Shown here piece by piece: positions 36,692 through 45,095 of a stretch of 64,000 nucleotides of DNA. A program made the position numbers and the translations under genes. How positions within the stretch are numbered: position 1 is the first letter of the stretch; every line of letters starts with the position of its first letter. The notes beneath the pieces were generated by a model. That model was not told the origin of the DNA, ran no database searches, and saw only the letters and a program-made list of their open reading frames with translations. This DNA comes from Bacteroidota bacterium. GTDB lineage: Bacteria > Bacteroidota > Bacteroidia > Chitinophagales > Chitinophagaceae. The DNA lies in NCBI GenBank assembly GCA_016868775.1, contig VGFT01000003.1, positions 1 through 64,000 of the forward strand, given 5' to 3'.

Positions 36692-36726
36692 TTTGGGCAG
36701 TTTGGACAGTTTGGATAGTTTGGGTA
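36691..36726. repeat. 9-bp tandem array (GTTTGGGTA family), array H
   Basis: Four units: GTTTGGGCA, GTTTGGACA, GTTTGGATA, GTTTGGGTA. It begins at the last base of the radC stop codon and is the reverse complement of the family seen at 5678-5713. Confidence 0.9.
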
Positions 36727-36727
36727 G

Positions 36728-36744
36728 TTAGTTTATAGTTAGTT
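36728..36744. repeat. Left inverted repeat around the four-helix-bundle gene
   Basis: TTAGTTTATAGTTAGTT, perfectly complementary to 37161-37177. Similarity extends outward and inward to about 26 of 30 bases. Confidence 0.9.
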
Positions 36745-36766
36745 ATTAGTTCAATTAAAAATAGAT

Positions 36767-37146
36767 ATGGCAACAGTTAGGAGATATGAGGATTTGGTGG
36801 TTTGCAGAAAGCGAGGATGTTGAATAAACAGGTCGTTCAGTTGACGAGTTTGCAAGCATTTGATCGGGAATGGAAATTAAAGGACCAGATCCGGAGGTCG
36901 GCTGGTTCCGTGATGGACAATATCGCTGAAGGATTCGGCCGTATGGGGAATCGGGAGTTTGTGAATTTTCTTCTAATCGCCAACGGATCTGCTATGGAAA
37001 CCCGCTCCCAACTCACCCGAAGCCTGGACTATGGATACATCTCTGCTGTCTCGCACGACGAACTCATGTCGCTTCTCGATGAAATATCACGAATGATCTT
37101 TAGCCTGATCCGATACCTTAGAAAAAACGATAAAACCGGTCAATGA
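36767..37146 (+). pseudogene. Four-helix-bundle (S23/IVP-like) gene with a frameshift
   Basis: The family (TIGR02436-type, related to proteins encoded in 23S rRNA intervening sequences and to Avd of diversity-generating retroelements) forms a small helical pentamer. ATG 36767 opens MATVRRYEDLVVC in one frame, which stops at TGA 36821. The rest, QKARMLNKQVVQLTSLQAF through IAEGFGRMGNREFVNFLLIANGSAMETRSQL, continues in the next frame to 37146. Inserting one G in the TTTG at 36801-36804 (TGG for the W of DLVVWQKA) joins both parts into about 126 residues. Either a recent frameshift, a sequencing error, or a shortened product from TTG 36802. Inverted repeats flank the gene. Confidence 0.8.
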
Positions 37147-37160
37147 TATCGCTAACCAAC

Positions 37161-37187
37161 AACTAACTATAAACTAATTATCCAAAC
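37161..37187. repeat. Right inverted repeat plus one inverted 9-bp unit
   Basis: 37161-37177 is the perfect 17-base complement of 36728-36744, and 37179-37187 (TATCCAAAC) is the complement of the array unit GTTTGGATA. Together with array H it frames the four-helix-bundle gene. Confidence 0.9.
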
Positions 37188-37189
37188 TC

Positions 37190-37210
37190 GGCGCAAGCTA
37201 CGCTTGCGCC
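37190..37210. repeat. Palindrome at the 3' end of the DUF3467 gene
   Basis: Perfect 9-bp stem GGCGCAAGC/GCTTGCGCC with a TAC loop. The loop and right arm include the TAG stop (37200-37198 on the minus strand) and last codons of the DUF3467 gene, so the palindrome has shaped the C-terminus of that protein. No T-run follows, so it is not a classical terminator. Confidence 0.85.
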
Positions 37211-37515
37211 GTCGGTCCGCCGAAATTCAACGGCAACTGCACTTCTTCAATATCCTGAATGGGACCATGTGCGCCTTCAAACTTTTGGATGTTTTCGGTG
37301 AGCGCACGCATGAGTCGCTTCGCATGTTGCGGGGTGAGGATGATGCGGGACTTCACTTTGCTCTTGGGGGTGCCGGGCATCACGTTCACAAAATCGATCA
37401 CGAACTCGGCATGTGAGTGCGTAATGATGGCCAGGTTGGCATATTGTCCTTCAGCGACCTCCTCGGAGATCTCAATGTTCAATTGATTGGGCGCAGGGGG
37501 ATTGTTCTCTTGCAT
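37198..37515 (-). CDS. DUF3467 protein
   Basis: A 105-residue protein matching DUF3467, a small conserved bacterial family of unknown function. The core is QYANLAIITHSHAEFVIDFVNVMPGTPKSKVKSRIILTPQHAKRLMRALTENI in form, with the typical RIxLTPxHAKRL segment. No signal peptide. Two bases separate it from the upstream secreted-protein gene's stop (37518), so they share a transcript. The last codons lie in a palindrome. Confidence 0.88.
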   Translation of the reverse strand: MQENNPPAPNQLNIEISEEVAEGQYANLAIITHSHAEFVIDFVNVMPGTPKSKVKSRIILTPQHAKRLMRALTENIQKFEGAHGPIQDIEEVQLPLNFGGPTAQA

Positions 37516-37517
37516 GG

Positions 37518-38246
37518 TTATTGATTGATAAGGGATATGGCTTGTTTCAGGGCCTGATCAGGATTCTGGTTGTACGCTTCCGAAGTAAACACCGCCGTAA
37601 CATTTCCAAAGGCATTGAGCTCCTTCAGCAGACCATTGTAACTATTCTTCACTTTTTTGAGCGTACCATTCGAAGCATTGTAAACAAAATAATCATATAA
37701 CAGATCAAATTGACGAAGCTCCGATTGCACGTAGTTGCTTGACACATAGCCTACATCGGCCTTGTAACGCTTATAGATACTGGCTTTGGTACTGGTCGCT
37801 AATTCCAAGAAATAGGACTTCTCACTCGATCCCAAATACTTGCCATACACAAACCGCATGTCGGCTTCTAGTCCCATTGTTTTATTGGCCAGGAACACAA
37901 ACGAATCCACCTCTCCCGGCGATTTGATCAGCGGTTGCCCCGGGTTGGACGGGGAAATGAATTCAACTTCCTGCGTGTAGGTATTGTACCCCAGTTGTAT
38001 GTTTACGGCCGTGGCATCTGGGGAGTAGATATTGCCATTGTTTCGCTCCCCCAAAAAATAGGAACTACCGATCACCCGGTAGGGTCCGATCAACTTATAT
38101 ACGCCTTCCCCTGTTTGCTCACGGAGGAGTCGGTTGTGATTCAGTACCGGGTCGACCCAGCCCACGGTGGGCGTAATGATCCCCGATTGTGCGAAAGCAG
38201 CACTGGCAAGCAGCATAAACAGGAAAATTAAAAGTCGCTGTTTCAT
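37518..38246 (-). CDS. Secreted protein of unknown function
   Basis: A 242-residue exported protein, starting at ATG 38246 (MKQRLLIFLFMLLASAAFAQ signal peptide); an in-frame ATG five codons upstream is also possible. I do not recognise a family. The mature part is rich in Tyr and Asn, with VGWVDPVLNHNRLLREQTGEGVYKLIGPYRVIGSSYFLGERNNGNIY-type beta segments near the start and an alpha-helical C-terminal third (LRQFDLLYDYFVYNASNGTLKKVKNSYNGLLKELNA in form). Probably periplasmic or surface-located. Confidence 0.7.
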   Translation of the reverse strand: MKQRLLIFLFMLLASAAFAQSGIITPTVGWVDPVLNHNRLLREQTGEGVYKLIGPYRVIGSSYFLGERNNGNIYSPDATAVNIQLGYNTYTQEVEFISPSNPGQPLIKSPGEVDSFVFLANKTMGLEADMRFVYGKYLGSSEKSYFLELATSTKASIYKRYKADVGYVSSNYVQSELRQFDLLYDYFVYNASNGTLKKVKNSYNGLLKELNAFGNVTAVFTSEAYNQNPDQALKQAISLINQ

Positions 38247-38297
38247 AGATCGTTTTATCAAAGTTAATCAAATGCCATGCCCATCAAAGGGGAATAA

Positions 38298-38324
38298 AAA
38301 AGGGATTGTTAAACAATCCCTTTT
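38298..38324 (-). terminator. Terminator after the SusC/SusD operon (bidirectional shape)
   Basis: Perfect 12-bp stem AAAAGGGATTGT/ACAATCCCTTTT with a TAA loop. On the minus strand it ends in a T-run, right for the SusC-SusD-DUF1735 operon that stops at 38346. Confidence 0.9.
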
Positions 38325-38345
38325 GAAAATCTTATTGGTGTCTGA

Positions 38346-39290
38346 TTAACGAGCGCGCAGGTATTGCAGGTCGTCGAAGAAGGCACGAAGCGGATTGTTG
38401 TTGTAGTTCCAGTCAACCGTCATGTTGCGGGTGGCGGGATCCCAGCGACCAACACGGCTGCCCGCACCGGTGAACATGGTGATGGGAGGACCGGCAGGGT
38501 CGCTACCAAACACGTTGGTCACGAGGTTTGTACCAGTGTTGAACACAACCACTGGAGCAACAACCGGTCCATACCAGCTCAGCGCGTTGTTGGGACCGAT
38601 ACCGATCGGGTGACCTACCCCACCGACCAAGGGCCAGAAGAAGTAAACGGCATTGGGGCCGGATGTTACCATGTGCATGGTAGTCTGGTAGGGGAAGGTG
38701 TAAGGAGTACGGTTGTGATAACCGGTTAGGTTGTACACCCCGTCATATTTATTCTTGATGGAGAACTGGATCAAGAGGTTCTTGAGGTTCTCGGCCACGA
38801 TGTAGTTGCCAGAAGCAGAAGTGATCTGAACAGCAACACCGTAGGCAATGTTTGGATTCAGCGACAGCGTGCTGGTAACCACTAAAGGTACAATTACATT
38901 ACGTGCACCGGCGGGAATCGTAACGGTGGAGGGCATGGTGTACAAGGTGGAGGGCAGGATCTGAATGTTGGTCCCGTTGGCCGTGTTGTAGGCACCGATC
39001 AACTCTGTGCTCTTGATGGCCAGGTTGATGGTAATGTCTGCAGGAGCAGGATTACCGGCATTCAGGTTCAAGAAGGTCAGTTCGGCTACGGTCTGCGGAC
39101 TTCCCGACACATCCAAACCATATCCGTTCATGCCTTTGGCGGCAAAGGGAAAACCTACGCCGGGAGGCTGTGTATCCGGATCGTTGATCCCGTACTGATA
39201 GTTTTCAAAACCCTTGTCCTTCAAACACCCGGTCAGGGTAAGGGAAAGCAGCGCGAGAGCCAGAAACGCTTTGTTGAAGATATTTTTCAT
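38346..39290 (-). CDS. DUF1735 surface lipoprotein (SusE/F-like position)
   Basis: Exported lipoprotein of 314 residues (start at ATG 39290, MKNIFNKAFLALALLSLTLTGC; lipobox LTGC). Residues about 40-170 form a DUF1735 (BT_3987-like) domain: VAELTFLNLNAGNPAPADITINLAIKSTELIGAYNTANGTNIQILPSTLYTMP in form, then LVVTSTLSLNPNIAYGVAVQIT. The second half (about 180-314) is beta-rich and probably binds ligand on the cell surface. In this position it usually assists SusC/SusD in glycan capture. No glycoside hydrolase is nearby, so the ligand is unknown. Confidence 0.87.
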   Translation of the reverse strand: MKNIFNKAFLALALLSLTLTGCLKDKGFENYQYGINDPDTQPPGVGFPFAAKGMNGYGLDVSGSPQTVAELTFLNLNAGNPAPADITINLAIKSTELIGAYNTANGTNIQILPSTLYTMPSTVTIPAGARNVIVPLVVTSTLSLNPNIAYGVAVQITSASGNYIVAENLKNLLIQFSIKNKYDGVYNLTGYHNRTPYTFPYQTTMHMVTSGPNAVYFFWPLVGGVGHPIGIGPNNALSWYGPVVAPVVVFNTGTNLVTNVFGSDPAGPPITMFTGAGSRVGRWDPATRNMTVDWNYNNNPLRAFFDDLQYLRAR

Positions 39291-39316
39291 GATTCGCATA
39301 TTTATTGAATGGTAGA

Positions 39317-40915
39317 TTAATTAAGGTCCCAGAAGATTTTAGAATAGCGATCAACCGTACCCTGAGCACCAACGTTGATAGGATTGTAATTGTATTCGCT
39401 CTGGGGATACATGTAACGAACAGGGATCTTAGTTGCGGTGTTCTGTGGAGAGACCGAGATGGGCGGTCCGGGATCGTATCCAACACCGGCGCCGTACACA
39501 AAACGGTCATTGGCCGGAGAGGTAGTTACTACCTCGTTGTAGCCCATGCGACGATAATCCGTCCACACTTCCAAAGTATTGATACCATTTAAGGCAAACC
39601 ACTTTTGAGAGATGATGGTGTACAATCCGCCAGTCGGCTGTGTACCCGCCGGGTTAACCGGAGAGTTGGCGACGGCATTGATATCAACATCGGAGTAGCC
39701 GGCATTGTTCGCCAAATAGGTAGAGGGATCGCCTGCACCCATGTAGCGGAAGCTTTCTGCAATACCGGTGTTGGTGAGAGTAGCCACGGTAGGACCAGCG
39801 GTGATGAAACCACGCTGACGTGCTTCGGCTTGCAGGAAGAAGCTTTCAGCAGCTATCATGATGGTCTGGGGGGATAGGTTGGTCTTGTACAAACCGGGGC
39901 CAATACCCGCCAGGTTGGCAGCAGCATTTGCAGTCACCGGAGGTAGTCCGTATTGCACCCCTACGAGCCCGTTTGAACCAGCCTCATAGAAACGGGTGGT
40001 ACGAGGATCTCCGTTGTATTTGTAGTAATCAATCCCCCACTTGTTTGCACGGTAGTAAACGTTGTTGGCGGTTTGGGCACCGGCAACAGAGGTTTTGTAC
40101 AAGTTGAAGAAAGGATTGGGTTTGTCAGCCAAATAGCCGGGCTGAACCATTACATCTTCTCCAATTCCGAGGAAACCGGATCCTTCGGCAGCGATACGGG
40201 CCATTTCAGCGGCCTTATTAATACCGGCAACGGCATAGGCATGAATCATCATGCGCAACTTCAGGGTGTTGGCAAAACGGATCCACTTGCCTTTGTTACC
40301 CTGGAAGACGATGTCGTTAGTAGAGATACGCTGGTTGGCGTTGGTGGTGGTAACCACGGCATTCTTGATCAGACCGATCGCGGTGTCGAGTTGACGGAAC
40401 AAGTCGCGGTAAACATTGATGCCTTGATCATAGCCCGGAGTGGGATTTCCACCGCCCTTCAGCGCCTGGCTGTAGGGGATGTTTCCATAAACGTCGACCA
40501 GGATCATGAAGTTGTGTGCCTTCATAACGCGGGCAATACCCTCATAAAAGGTAGCACCTGCACCACCGGCCTTGTTCTGTACGATTTGGTAGTCGTAGTT
40601 GTTGTCGTAGCAAGAGTTCCAGATACCATTACCAAAGTTGGTGGTCAGGTCATAGGTCTCTTCCGTTACGTTGGGGGCATAGGTACCGGAGCGGGCCCAG
40701 TAACCCATCCAGTTTTGGGTGGTCCCCCAAGAAGTTCCGACAATTGAACCGGAAGCATGCAGGGCAGCAGGCAGCACCACGTCGTAGGTAACCGTAGAGT
40801 CGGTTACGCTGTTCACGTTTTGGTTGATGTTGAACTGACTCTTCCGACAACCCGTCGCGGCAATGAGCAAGGTTGCTGCCATTGCGGTTCCGTATATTAC
40901 TTTATTCAGTTTCAT
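39317..40915 (-). CDS. SusD/RagB-family outer-membrane lipoprotein
   Basis: The 532-residue lid lipoprotein of a SusCD transporter. Signal peptide with lipobox ATGC (MKLNKVIYGTAMAATLLIAATGC start). The SusD-like_2 layout is visible: GTSWGTTQNWMGYWARSGTY, the helical repeat region with ARVMKAHNFMILVDVYGNIPYSQALKGGGNPTPGYDQGINVYRDLFRQLDTAI in form, and WFALNGINTLEVWTDYRRMGYNEV near the C-terminus. It lies between the SusC gene and the DUF1735 lipoprotein on one transcript. Confidence 0.94.
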   Translation of the reverse strand: MKLNKVIYGTAMAATLLIAATGCRKSQFNINQNVNSVTDSTVTYDVVLPAALHASGSIVGTSWGTTQNWMGYWARSGTYAPNVTEETYDLTTNFGNGIWNSCYDNNYDYQIVQNKAGGAGATFYEGIARVMKAHNFMILVDVYGNIPYSQALKGGGNPTPGYDQGINVYRDLFRQLDTAIGLIKNAVVTTTNANQRISTNDIVFQGNKGKWIRFANTLKLRMMIHAYAVAGINKAAEMARIAAEGSGFLGIGEDVMVQPGYLADKPNPFFNLYKTSVAGAQTANNVYYRANKWGIDYYKYNGDPRTTRFYEAGSNGLVGVQYGLPPVTANAAANLAGIGPGLYKTNLSPQTIMIAAESFFLQAEARQRGFITAGPTVATLTNTGIAESFRYMGAGDPSTYLANNAGYSDVDINAVANSPVNPAGTQPTGGLYTIISQKWFALNGINTLEVWTDYRRMGYNEVVTTSPANDRFVYGAGVGYDPGPPISVSPQNTATKIPVRYMYPQSEYNYNPINVGAQGTVDRYSKIFWDLN

Positions 40916-40937
40916 ATCTAGTTGTTTTGTAGTTGGG

Positions 40938-43900
40938 TTAGAGGTTGAGGTTCAAGGTGGCACCGAAGATGCGAGTCGGCGGTGTATTATCCAATCCACT
41001 CACCCCTTGTGCGTTACCCGTTGTATTGGAGAACTCGGGGTCGGTCCACTCGTTGGTGCTCGGCAGGAACATGAAGAGGTTACGTCCGGATACAGTGAAC
41101 TGAGCACCTTTGATTGCGTTCTTGGCAAATCCCAGCCACTTCATTGGAATGTTGTAGCTCAAGCTCATTTCGCGGATCTTCCAGAAATCTCCACTTACCA
41201 GGTAGTTGGTGTTGGCAGAAGTGTTCACCGACTGCGACCAGAAGTTGTAACCACCGGTCATGTAAATGTTGGTATTCGCCACGTATTTGGTTCCATCCCA
41301 GTAAGAAGAATTCGGCATGATGAAAGGCTGACGCGCATTTTGTGCAGAGCGCTTCGAGATACCGGTGAAGTCCATACCGGTTCCGAGGTTACCCGTGTAG
41401 ATCTGAGCACCACCGCGGTAATCGGCCACGGCACTAAAGGTCAGGTTCTTCCAGTTCAAGTTCAGGTTCAGACCCAGGAGGTGATTGGGTTGGGTATGAC
41501 CAAAAGGTCTAACCACCGGATCCAGACTCGGCAAACCGGTTGTACGGTTTACCACCACACGTCCCTGATCGTCGCGAACATAGTCAGAGAGCTGGAAAGT
41601 ATAGGCCGGATAGCCAACCATCACGAAGTTTCCGTTACCGATACCCAATTGGTCCACCCCTTCTACGATGCGATTAACCTTGTTGGTTTGATAGGTATAG
41701 TTCGCTTTGAAGTCGATGGAAACGTTGCGAATCTTGATCAGCGGAGTCAATTTCAGGTCGAACTCCAATCCTTTGTTTACGAAAGAGGCCGCATTCAACA
41801 GGGCGCTGGTGAAACCAGTAGCACCGGAGTAAGCCACCTGCACGATTTGATCGGTATTGTCCTGCGTGTAAGCAGTGGCTTCCAGGTTCAAGCGGTTCTT
41901 GAACAAGCCCAACTCAAATCCTACTTCGGTGTTCAGAACGAACTCCGGAGTGTAACGATTCAAGCGAAGCACGTTACCCGACGTATAACCCACCAAGGTT
42001 CCGTACGGGAATCCACCACCCAGTCCGTATGTATTCTCCAGCGCTTGCGTGCCGAGGTTTACGTTACCGGTCTTGGAGTGTGCTCCACGAAGTTTCAGGT
42101 AGGAGATCTGCTTGCTGTTCTTGATGGCAGGGATGGCCTCGCTCAACAAGAAGGAGAGGCTGGCGCCGGGGTAGAAGAAGCTGATCGCTTTTACATCATA
42201 ATTAAAGTAGTAGGCCAGGCGGCTGTTCATGTCGTAGCTGGCAGTAACCTCGGCAAAGGCCCAGTTCTTGTAACCGATCGAAGCTTTACCGAAGAAGCGC
42301 TGCAGGCGAGAGCGGAAATTGCTTTCCGAAGCACCGGGCTCCCCTTTACGTCCGATGATGTTGAACAAGGTCGGGAACGCCAAGTTGTTGCTCGATACGT
42401 TTATGTTCTTGGAGTTGTCCTCGCGGAAAGACTGACCAACCAACCCCTCCAGCTTGAATTCGCCGATGGATTTGCGGGCACTGGCAAACAATTCGGAGTT
42501 GACCCGGAAGGAGGTGGACATTCCGTCGCCCACTTGGGAAACAATGTCGCCAGACTGTGCATTGGATTTACCGGAAGCCTTTGCGAAGTCGCTATAGTTG
42601 AACGCATGGGCAAGGCTCTTGGCCTGACCCAAAGACATGGTTACACCCAACCGGTAGGTAAAGGACAACCAATTGTTGGCTTTGTAATTGAATTCGAGGT
42701 TTCCGAACAGGTCGTCGGTGCGACCAACGCTGCGGAAATTATCGATCATGAAATAAGGATTCGTGTAATAGTCATTGAAATATCCGTTGGGATTCGACCA
42801 GAAATCATTCCGCCAGTTCTTGAAACGGGTAATGGGAATTTGCTGAGGCGTATTGATCAGGTTCCAATACACGGTGTAGTCACGACCGTTTCCGAAGCTG
42901 GAACCGGCAGTTACATCATAATTACCGCGGGTGTAGTTTACGTTGAATCCGGCACGGAACTTATTGAACTCTTTGTTGCCGGCCATGCGAACCGACATAC
43001 GACGATTCACATCCTTCGGCATGATCCCCTGTATCAATACATTTTGCGCACTCATGTAGAAGTCGCCGGTAGAGAAAGAAACATCGGTTTGATTCGTGAT
43101 ACCGGTATTCCAAAAACGGAGTTTTTCCTTGGGGAGCGCACTGTACTCAACCAGGTATTGCTCCCCGTTGGGACCATCCCGTCCGATCTGACGCATGGTG
43201 CCATCAAAGGCATCTCCATAACATTGGTTCTCAACGGGATCATAAACACCATATCCAAAGGCATCCACAGAAGAACCCGAACCGAATTGATTTTGCAACT
43301 CAGGCATATAAGAAACGCGCTCTACCTGTACCGTATGGCTCACGCTGATCTGAGGCTTGTTCTTATTACCACGCTTGGTAGTGATCACCAAAGCACCGTT
43401 GGCACCATCCGGACCATAAATGGCCGTTGCAGAAGCCGATTTCAAGATCGTTACATCCAATATATCATTGGGGTTAATCGAATTGATGTATCCCAACGAA
43501 ATGGGCACACCATCCAAGATCAGCATCGGCTGGTTGTTACCAGTCAATGAACGAATACCGCGAAGCGTGATACGCGTATCGGCGAATACACCATTGTTAA
43601 CGGTTTGAATGTTCAGACCGGATACTTTACCAGTCAATCCATTTTGCAGATTGATGGTTTTGGCCTGTGTCAGTTCGGTCGCCTTCACTTTGGCTGTGGA
43701 GTAACCTAGCTCTTTTGCCTGACGGGCCACACCCAGAGAAGTGATCACCACATCCGTGCCACTGATAACCACACGCTTTACAACGATTACGATTGTGTTA
43801 CCAGCACCAATGGTTGCTGATGTTGTTTCCAAACCGGCCCCGCTGACCACCAGCACATCGCCGGTTTTAGCAGTGAGACGGAACTGACCGTTGTTGTCGG

Positions 43901-44057
43901 CCGCAATACCCGTCTTAGTTCCTTCAATACGTACAGATGCACCGGGAAGCGGAGCTCCCGTCTCATCTGTAACGGTTCCGGAGATAGCCCGGGTCTGACC
44001 GTTTGCAAGTGCTGTGAAGAGCACCAGCATCGATAACAGTGATGCGATTTTTCTCAT
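40938..44057 (-). CDS. SusC/RagA-family TonB-dependent transporter
   Basis: Outer-membrane beta-barrel, 1039 residues from ATG 44057 (MRKIASLLSMLVLFTALANGQ signal peptide). The open frame extends 11 codons further but the extra residues do not fit a signal. Domains: carboxypeptidase-regulatory-like N-terminal domain (ISGTVTDETGAPLPGASVRIEGTKTGIAADNNGQF in form, about 23-95), SusC signature plug (about 110-230: TEL TQAKTINLQNGLTGKVSGLNIQTVN region and RGIRSLTGNNQPMLILDGVPI), then the barrel to the C-terminal beta strand. It leads the SusC-SusD-DUF1735 operon. A very long antisense frame (895 codons) opposite it is a composition artefact. Confidence 0.95.
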   Translation of the reverse strand: MRKIASLLSMLVLFTALANGQTRAISGTVTDETGAPLPGASVRIEGTKTGIAADNNGQFRLTAKTGDVLVVSGAGLETTSATIGAGNTIVIVVKRVVISGTDVVITSLGVARQAKELGYSTAKVKATELTQAKTINLQNGLTGKVSGLNIQTVNNGVFADTRITLRGIRSLTGNNQPMLILDGVPISLGYINSINPNDILDVTILKSASATAIYGPDGANGALVITTKRGNKNKPQISVSHTVQVERVSYMPELQNQFGSGSSVDAFGYGVYDPVENQCYGDAFDGTMRQIGRDGPNGEQYLVEYSALPKEKLRFWNTGITNQTDVSFSTGDFYMSAQNVLIQGIMPKDVNRRMSVRMAGNKEFNKFRAGFNVNYTRGNYDVTAGSSFGNGRDYTVYWNLINTPQQIPITRFKNWRNDFWSNPNGYFNDYYTNPYFMIDNFRSVGRTDDLFGNLEFNYKANNWLSFTYRLGVTMSLGQAKSLAHAFNYSDFAKASGKSNAQSGDIVSQVGDGMSTSFRVNSELFASARKSIGEFKLEGLVGQSFREDNSKNINVSSNNLAFPTLFNIIGRKGEPGASESNFRSRLQRFFGKASIGYKNWAFAEVTASYDMNSRLAYYFNYDVKAISFFYPGASLSFLLSEAIPAIKNSKQISYLKLRGAHSKTGNVNLGTQALENTYGLGGGFPYGTLVGYTSGNVLRLNRYTPEFVLNTEVGFELGLFKNRLNLEATAYTQDNTDQIVQVAYSGATGFTSALLNAASFVNKGLEFDLKLTPLIKIRNVSIDFKANYTYQTNKVNRIVEGVDQLGIGNGNFVMVGYPAYTFQLSDYVRDDQGRVVVNRTTGLPSLDPVVRPFGHTQPNHLLGLNLNLNWKNLTFSAVADYRGGAQIYTGNLGTGMDFTGISKRSAQNARQPFIMPNSSYWDGTKYVANTNIYMTGGYNFWSQSVNTSANTNYLVSGDFWKIREMSLSYNIPMKWLGFAKNAIKGAQFTVSGRNLFMFLPSTNEWTDPEFSNTTGNAQGVSGLDNTPPTRIFGATLNLNL

Positions 44058-44212
44058 AATAAACATTGATTTTTTGGTATACAAGAACATTGGTAATCAA
44101 AAACTACCAATGAGCAAAACATTGACAATCCACCGTACAAGACAGAGGATGTCAGCGAGTTGCTGCGGCAAATTACTCTTTTTTTTAACAATCTGTTGGG
44201 GAGAGGCAAAAA

Positions 44213-44999
44213 TTAGTGCCTGTCGCCTCCCCACTGATACCGGAATTGAAGGGTAAATCCGGGCCTGGCAGGTCCGCCTAAGCTCATAACTAAATGATTT
44301 TCAGCATTTTTATCGAAAAATATACGCCCCCAAACCGTAGTAGCCTTACCTAAGATTACCCGAATATTTGGGTGGCATCTCAGGAGTTGGCCATAAAACG
44401 CCGGAAAACCAACCTTATATTGCACATCCCGCTCGTAGGCATAAACCCGGCTTTCCCATCCCCCTTAGAGGCCCAGGAAGCTCTAAGATCCATCCCCACC
44501 CAGCCACCAAAATCCCGCCTCCATTCCAAATAAGATAAAAAGCCCGATTCCTCCCGCTGCCCTCCCACCTGTACCCGAACCCATTCCGCCCGGCAGGCCA
44601 GCAAGTCTTGGTCGCTGATAAAAAATTGTCCATGTAATCGAACCGATCGATTCAATCGGTTCCACACAACGGGCATCTGACCTTGTTCTTCATCCACTTC
44701 CCGACGCGAGGTCTGAAACCGGATGTATACGAGATTTTTTTTGTCGGGCTGATAGTTCCATTTAAAACCACGCACCCAACCAACTGCTGGCATACTCACT
44801 TGCGCACTCGGTTCCTCGGTACGATATACATCCACGAACGCATCCACCGTATGCTGTTCATTTAACCGAACCCGCAGTTGCGTGTAAAAACCCAATTCCG
44901 ACCGGCCTGACGCGAAAAGCCCGGTTGCGCCATCGATAAATTCGGATACAACAGAACCATACAAATCAAAAACAGGAAAAGGGGTGGATTTTTAGTCAT
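44213..44999 (-). pseudogene. Decayed outer-membrane protein, resembles C-terminal half of HHH (ComEA-like) proteins
   Basis: Three frame fragments. A signal peptide opens at ATG 44999 (MTKNPPLFLFLICMVLLYPN, then LSMAQ). A second frame (to 44380) carries barrel-like sequence GFYTQLRVRLNEQHTVDAFVDVYRTEEPS, then VRLHGQFFISDQDLLACRAEWVRVQ and GFLSYLEWRRDF. A third frame from about 44450 reads VYAYERDVQYKVGFPAFYG and on to TLQFRYQW at 44213. This order matches, from memory, the C-terminal half of large Bacteroidota helix-hairpin-helix proteins. The signal peptide joins almost directly to it, so several hundred residues, including any HHH domain, appear deleted, with two frameshifts. Family call is tentative; decay itself is clear. 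Confidence 0.65.
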
Positions 45000-45083
45000 T
45001 TCTCAAAATAGATGGATGGGTGGGGGCCTAGCAAAAAAGGGAGCAGGTATTTTGCCGACAGGGGCGGAGAAAAACACAGCACC

Positions 45084-45091
45084 TACCTTTG
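45084..45091 (+). promoter_or_regulatory. -7 promoter box for folD
   Basis: TACCTTTG, an exact TAnnTTTG, ending only four bases before the folD ATG, so transcription would start at or next to the start codon. Confidence 0.65.
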
Positions 45092-45095
45092 CGCC

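Noticed and set aside
40863-43550. 895-codon open frame on the plus strand opposite the SusC gene
   Set aside because: It mirrors the codon pattern of SusC, shows no domain, signal or promoter, and the minus-strand SusC is unmistakable. Long antisense frames are expected in this base composition.
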